A stretch of DNA of 26,854 nt from UBA7662 sp041688385 (GTDB taxonomy: Bacteria > Bacteroidota > Bacteroidia > UBA7662). The notes under the pieces are model-generated. The model did not search any database. It had not been told where the DNA came from and worked only from the letters and a program-made list of their open reading frames with translations. The position numbers and the translations under genes are program-made. The stretch spans positions 1-26,854 of the forward strand of contig JBDNIH010000085.1 in assembly GCA_041688385.1 (NCBI GenBank). The letters run 5' to 3'. This document shows positions 24,528 to 26,854 of this stretch, in pieces (position 1 is the stretch's first letter; each line of letters starts with the position of its first letter).

Positions 24528-26639
24528 TCAACTGATCCGGCTCCAGTTTTTGCGATTTTTATGTTGCTCATTATAGGCAACTACTAATTGTCTACTGACT
24601 GGCAAACTTAAGTCTGGATCTTTATCAAATATTGCCTCTACTACCTGTCTGGCTTGTTTTAAGAGCTCTCCATCCGTACTAAGATCGGCAATAGTGAAAT
24701 CCATACTGCCACTTTGCTGTGTACCTGCAATATCGCCCGGACCGCGCAATTGTAGGTCTACCTCCGCAATTTTAAAGCCATCCGTGGTTTCACACATGGT
24801 TTTGATACGAATACGTGCATCTGCCGACAATTTGTCACTCGTCATCAGTAAACAATAACTCTGCTCGGCACCGCGGCCCACCCTGCCCCGCAGCTGATGC
24901 AGTTGCGACAGCCCAAAACGTTCTGCATTTTCGATTACCATCACCGAAGCATTGGGTACATTTACGCCTACTTCAATGACCGTAGTAGCCACCATTATAT
25001 TCGTCTGTCCCTTTACAAAACGCTGCATCTCAAAGGACTTGGCTTCCGGCTTCATCTTGCCATTTAAAATACTGACTTGATATTTCGGTATCGGAAAAGC
25101 TCTGGAAATGGCTTCGAAACCATCGTGCAAAAACTTCAAATCCAATGTTTCGGAAGCTTCAATCATGGGATAAACCACGTAAATCTGACGGCCCAAGGCG
25201 ATTTCACGGCGCATGAATTCAAAAACCTTCAGTCGTTGGGCGTCCTTCGCATGAAGCGTTTTAATGGCTTTCCGACCCGCCGGCAATTCGTCGATGATGG
25301 AGATGTCAAGGTCGCCGTATAAAGTCATCGCCAGCGTACGTGGGATGGGCGTGGCGGTCATGACCAATACATGTGGGGGGACTTTGCTCTTTGCCCATAA
25401 CTGTGCCCGCTGAGCCACCCCAAAGCGGTGCTGTTCGTCGATGATGGTTAAACCCAAATTAGCAAATACCACAGCCGGCTCAATCAAGGCATGAGTACCC
25501 ACCAAAATATGCAGCTCGCCCGAGGCTAAATTTTCATGAATAACGCGTCTGTCTTTGGTTGATGTGCTGCCGGTAAGCAAGGCGATACCTACAGGCATTT
25601 CACCGAGCATTTCCTTTAGTGTCAGAAAATGCTGATTCGCCAATATTTCCGTAGGGGCCATCAAGCAGGATTGATAGCCATTGTCTATAGCCAGCAACAT
25701 GGTAAGTAAAGCAACCACGGTTTTACCGCTTCCCACATCCCCTTGCAATAAGCGATTCATTTGCGCACCTGTTTTTACATCGGCACGGATTTCTTTTAGC
25801 ACCCGCTTTTGGGCATCTGTTAAAGTAAAGGGCAGCTGATTTTCGTAAAAATCAAGAAAATTGGCCCCCACTTGAGCAAACATATATCCCTGAAATTTGG
25901 CTTGTCGTGCCTTTCTTTGACGCAATAGACCAAATTGCAGATAAAAGAGCTCTTCAAATTTTAGACGGTAACGGGCAGCGTCGAGCTGGCCCTGGTCCTT
26001 GGGGAAGTGGATATTATGATACGCTTCCGCCTTAGGCATCAACTTCATCTCTTGGGTAAATGCTGGCGGCAGACTTTCTGGAAGCTGCCCCCTTAGCTGC
26101 TCTAGCAGTTGGTAACAAACGCGAGCGAGACCTTTGGCATCCAGCCCTTTATTTTTGAGCTTGTCGGTAGAGTTGTATACGGGTTGTAAAACCGGCTGAC
26201 CGGCGAAACTTGTGGCTTTACTTAAGAGCTCAAATTCGGGATGGGCAATGCTGAATTGGTTGCGAAATGCGACCGGCTTGCCAAAAACGATATACGTTTC
26301 ACCGAGTTTAATACTGCCCTCAATCCAGCGTGCCGATTGAAACCAGATGAGCTCAACGCGACCAGTGGTATCCTGAAAAGTAGCAACCAAGCGCTTTTTC
26401 CGCCCTTCTCCTGCATAACTCATGGCCACAATCTGACCTTTGAGCTGCACCAAGCCCAATTGCTCATTCAATTCAGCCACCGAAAAAAACCGGGTACGAT
26501 CGATGTGACGGAATGGATAATAATGCAATAAATCCCTGAAAGTGTGGATATTCAACTCCTTTTTGAGCATTTCGGCACGTGCTGGCCCCACCCCCTTCAG
26601 GTATTCGATGGGCGTCTGCAGAAGATCGGTCGTACTCAC
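24528..26639 (-). CDS. recG: ATP-dependent DNA helicase RecG
   Basis: 703 residues, a superfamily 2 helicase that regresses stalled forks and processes branched DNA. The wedge (OB) domain starts with YLKGVGPARAEML and DLLHYYPFRHIDR (15-50). Helicase motifs follow: Walker A GDVGSGKTVVAL (near 298), DEQHRFG in motif II (near 402), TATPIPRTLAMT (near 432), and the motif VI region LHQLRGRVGRG (near 580), with the C-terminal RecG-type DLQLRGPGDIAGTQQSG (near 632). Length is typical. Its stop is immediately adjacent to that of the small ORF on the other strand. It lies 25 bp after the gldD stop on the same strand, so it is probably co-transcribed with it. Confidence 0.97.
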   Translation of the reverse strand: MSTTDLLQTPIEYLKGVGPARAEMLKKELNIHTFRDLLHYYPFRHIDRTRFFSVAELNEQLGLVQLKGQIVAMSYAGEGRKKRLVATFQDTTGRVELIWFQSARWIEGSIKLGETYIVFGKPVAFRNQFSIAHPEFELLSKATSFAGQPVLQPVYNSTDKLKNKGLDAKGLARVCYQLLEQLRGQLPESLPPAFTQEMKLMPKAEAYHNIHFPKDQGQLDAARYRLKFEELFYLQFGLLRQRKARQAKFQGYMFAQVGANFLDFYENQLPFTLTDAQKRVLKEIRADVKTGAQMNRLLQGDVGSGKTVVALLTMLLAIDNGYQSCLMAPTEILANQHFLTLKEMLGEMPVGIALLTGSTSTKDRRVIHENLASGELHILVGTHALIEPAVVFANLGLTIIDEQHRFGVAQRAQLWAKSKVPPHVLVMTATPIPRTLAMTLYGDLDISIIDELPAGRKAIKTLHAKDAQRLKVFEFMRREIALGRQIYVVYPMIEASETLDLKFLHDGFEAISRAFPIPKYQVSILNGKMKPEAKSFEMQRFVKGQTNIMVATTVIEVGVNVPNASVMVIENAERFGLSQLHQLRGRVGRGAEQSYCLLMTSDKLSADARIRIKTMCETTDGFKIAEVDLQLRGPGDIAGTQQSGSMDFTIADLSTDGELLKQARQVVEAIFDKDPDLSLPVSRQLVVAYNEQHKNRKNWSRIS

Positions 26640-26664
26640 TTGCCGAAATTAATCGGATTAAGTA

Positions 26665-26854
26665 TCATTTCCACGCGAAGCTTTCCACCAAATGACGGAC
26701 ATCTTCTAAAACATAGTCGATGACCATGGCTAGGCTATCCGGTTGAGGTTTGCTGTAGAAGTACAAACTCCCCCTCAGAAAATGTTGCGTGCTATCGGTG
26801 ATATAAAACTGAGTAGCACTGGCTGCAGCTCCACCCACTTCATACAAAACACCA
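26665..26854 (-). CDS. gldD: GldD gliding-motility lipoprotein, C-terminal part
   Basis: Only the last 62 codons lie in the window; the gene enters from the right edge. The sequence GVLYEVGGAAASATQFYITDS, then HFLRGSLYFYSKPQPDSL, YVLEDVRHLVESFAWK and stop fits the conserved C-terminus of GldD, a lipoprotein needed for gliding and type IX secretion in Bacteroidota. The fit is from recall of the family rather than a search. The presence of one gld gene does not prove that the organism glides. Confidence 0.8.
   Translation of the reverse strand, partial: GVLYEVGGAAASATQFYITDSTQHFLRGSLYFYSKPQPDSLAMVIDYVLEDVRHLVESFAWK

Overview
The window reads as chromosomal DNA of a Bacteroidota bacterium. The pointers are the purH-mreB-mreC-mreD-mrdA-rodA run, the end of a GldD-type gliding lipoprotein gene at the right edge, a 7TMR-DISM sensor kinase, a DASH cryptochrome, and TAnnTTTG-like promoter elements in place of sigma70 boxes. 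Codon use and base composition look uniform except in the first ~1.7 kb. I see no rRNA, tRNA, IS element or CRISPR array.

Layout. 1-540: no gene, but an array of 16-bp tandem repeats (305-493) with inverted copies upstream. 540-1675: a decayed accessory patch, made of an unrecognised ORF meeting head-on a truncated Fic gene (mobile mystery protein B) and, behind it, a frameshifted HTH gene (mobile mystery protein A) with a palindromic candidate operator at its start. 1733-3611 (minus): EVE-domain gene, pyrR and pyrB in one overlapping operon. 3751-5846 (plus): TraB/GumN-like secreted protein, a frameshifted ECF sigma factor and a four-helix membrane protein. 6016-7305: cryptochrome DASH, overlapping tail-to-tail with a TRIC-type channel gene (minus).

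8034-14115 is the most unusual part. A stand-alone receiver protein (minus) stands back-to-back with a tightly packed five-gene plus-strand unit: E1/ThiF-like enzyme, GNAT-fold acyltransferase with autoinducer-synthase-like features, 7TMR-DISM histidine kinase, receiver-kinase hybrid, and single-domain response regulator. All four joints overlap or nearly touch. I propose a two-enzyme module that makes or modifies a small molecule, coupled to a phosphorelay; this is inference. 14185-16002 is htpG, followed by a strong hairpin terminator. 16057-17265 (minus) is a secreted leucine-rich-repeat protein.

17339-24333 is the purine/cell-shape operon: purH, mreB, mreC, mreD, mrdA (PBP2), rodA, with a 52-residue single-helix protein at its end (24369-24527). 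It converges with zero spacing on recG (minus), and recG follows the 3' end of gldD.

Two conserved genes, mobile mystery A and the ECF sigma factor, carry single-base frameshifts. Either they are true pseudogenes or they are assembly errors; resequencing decides.
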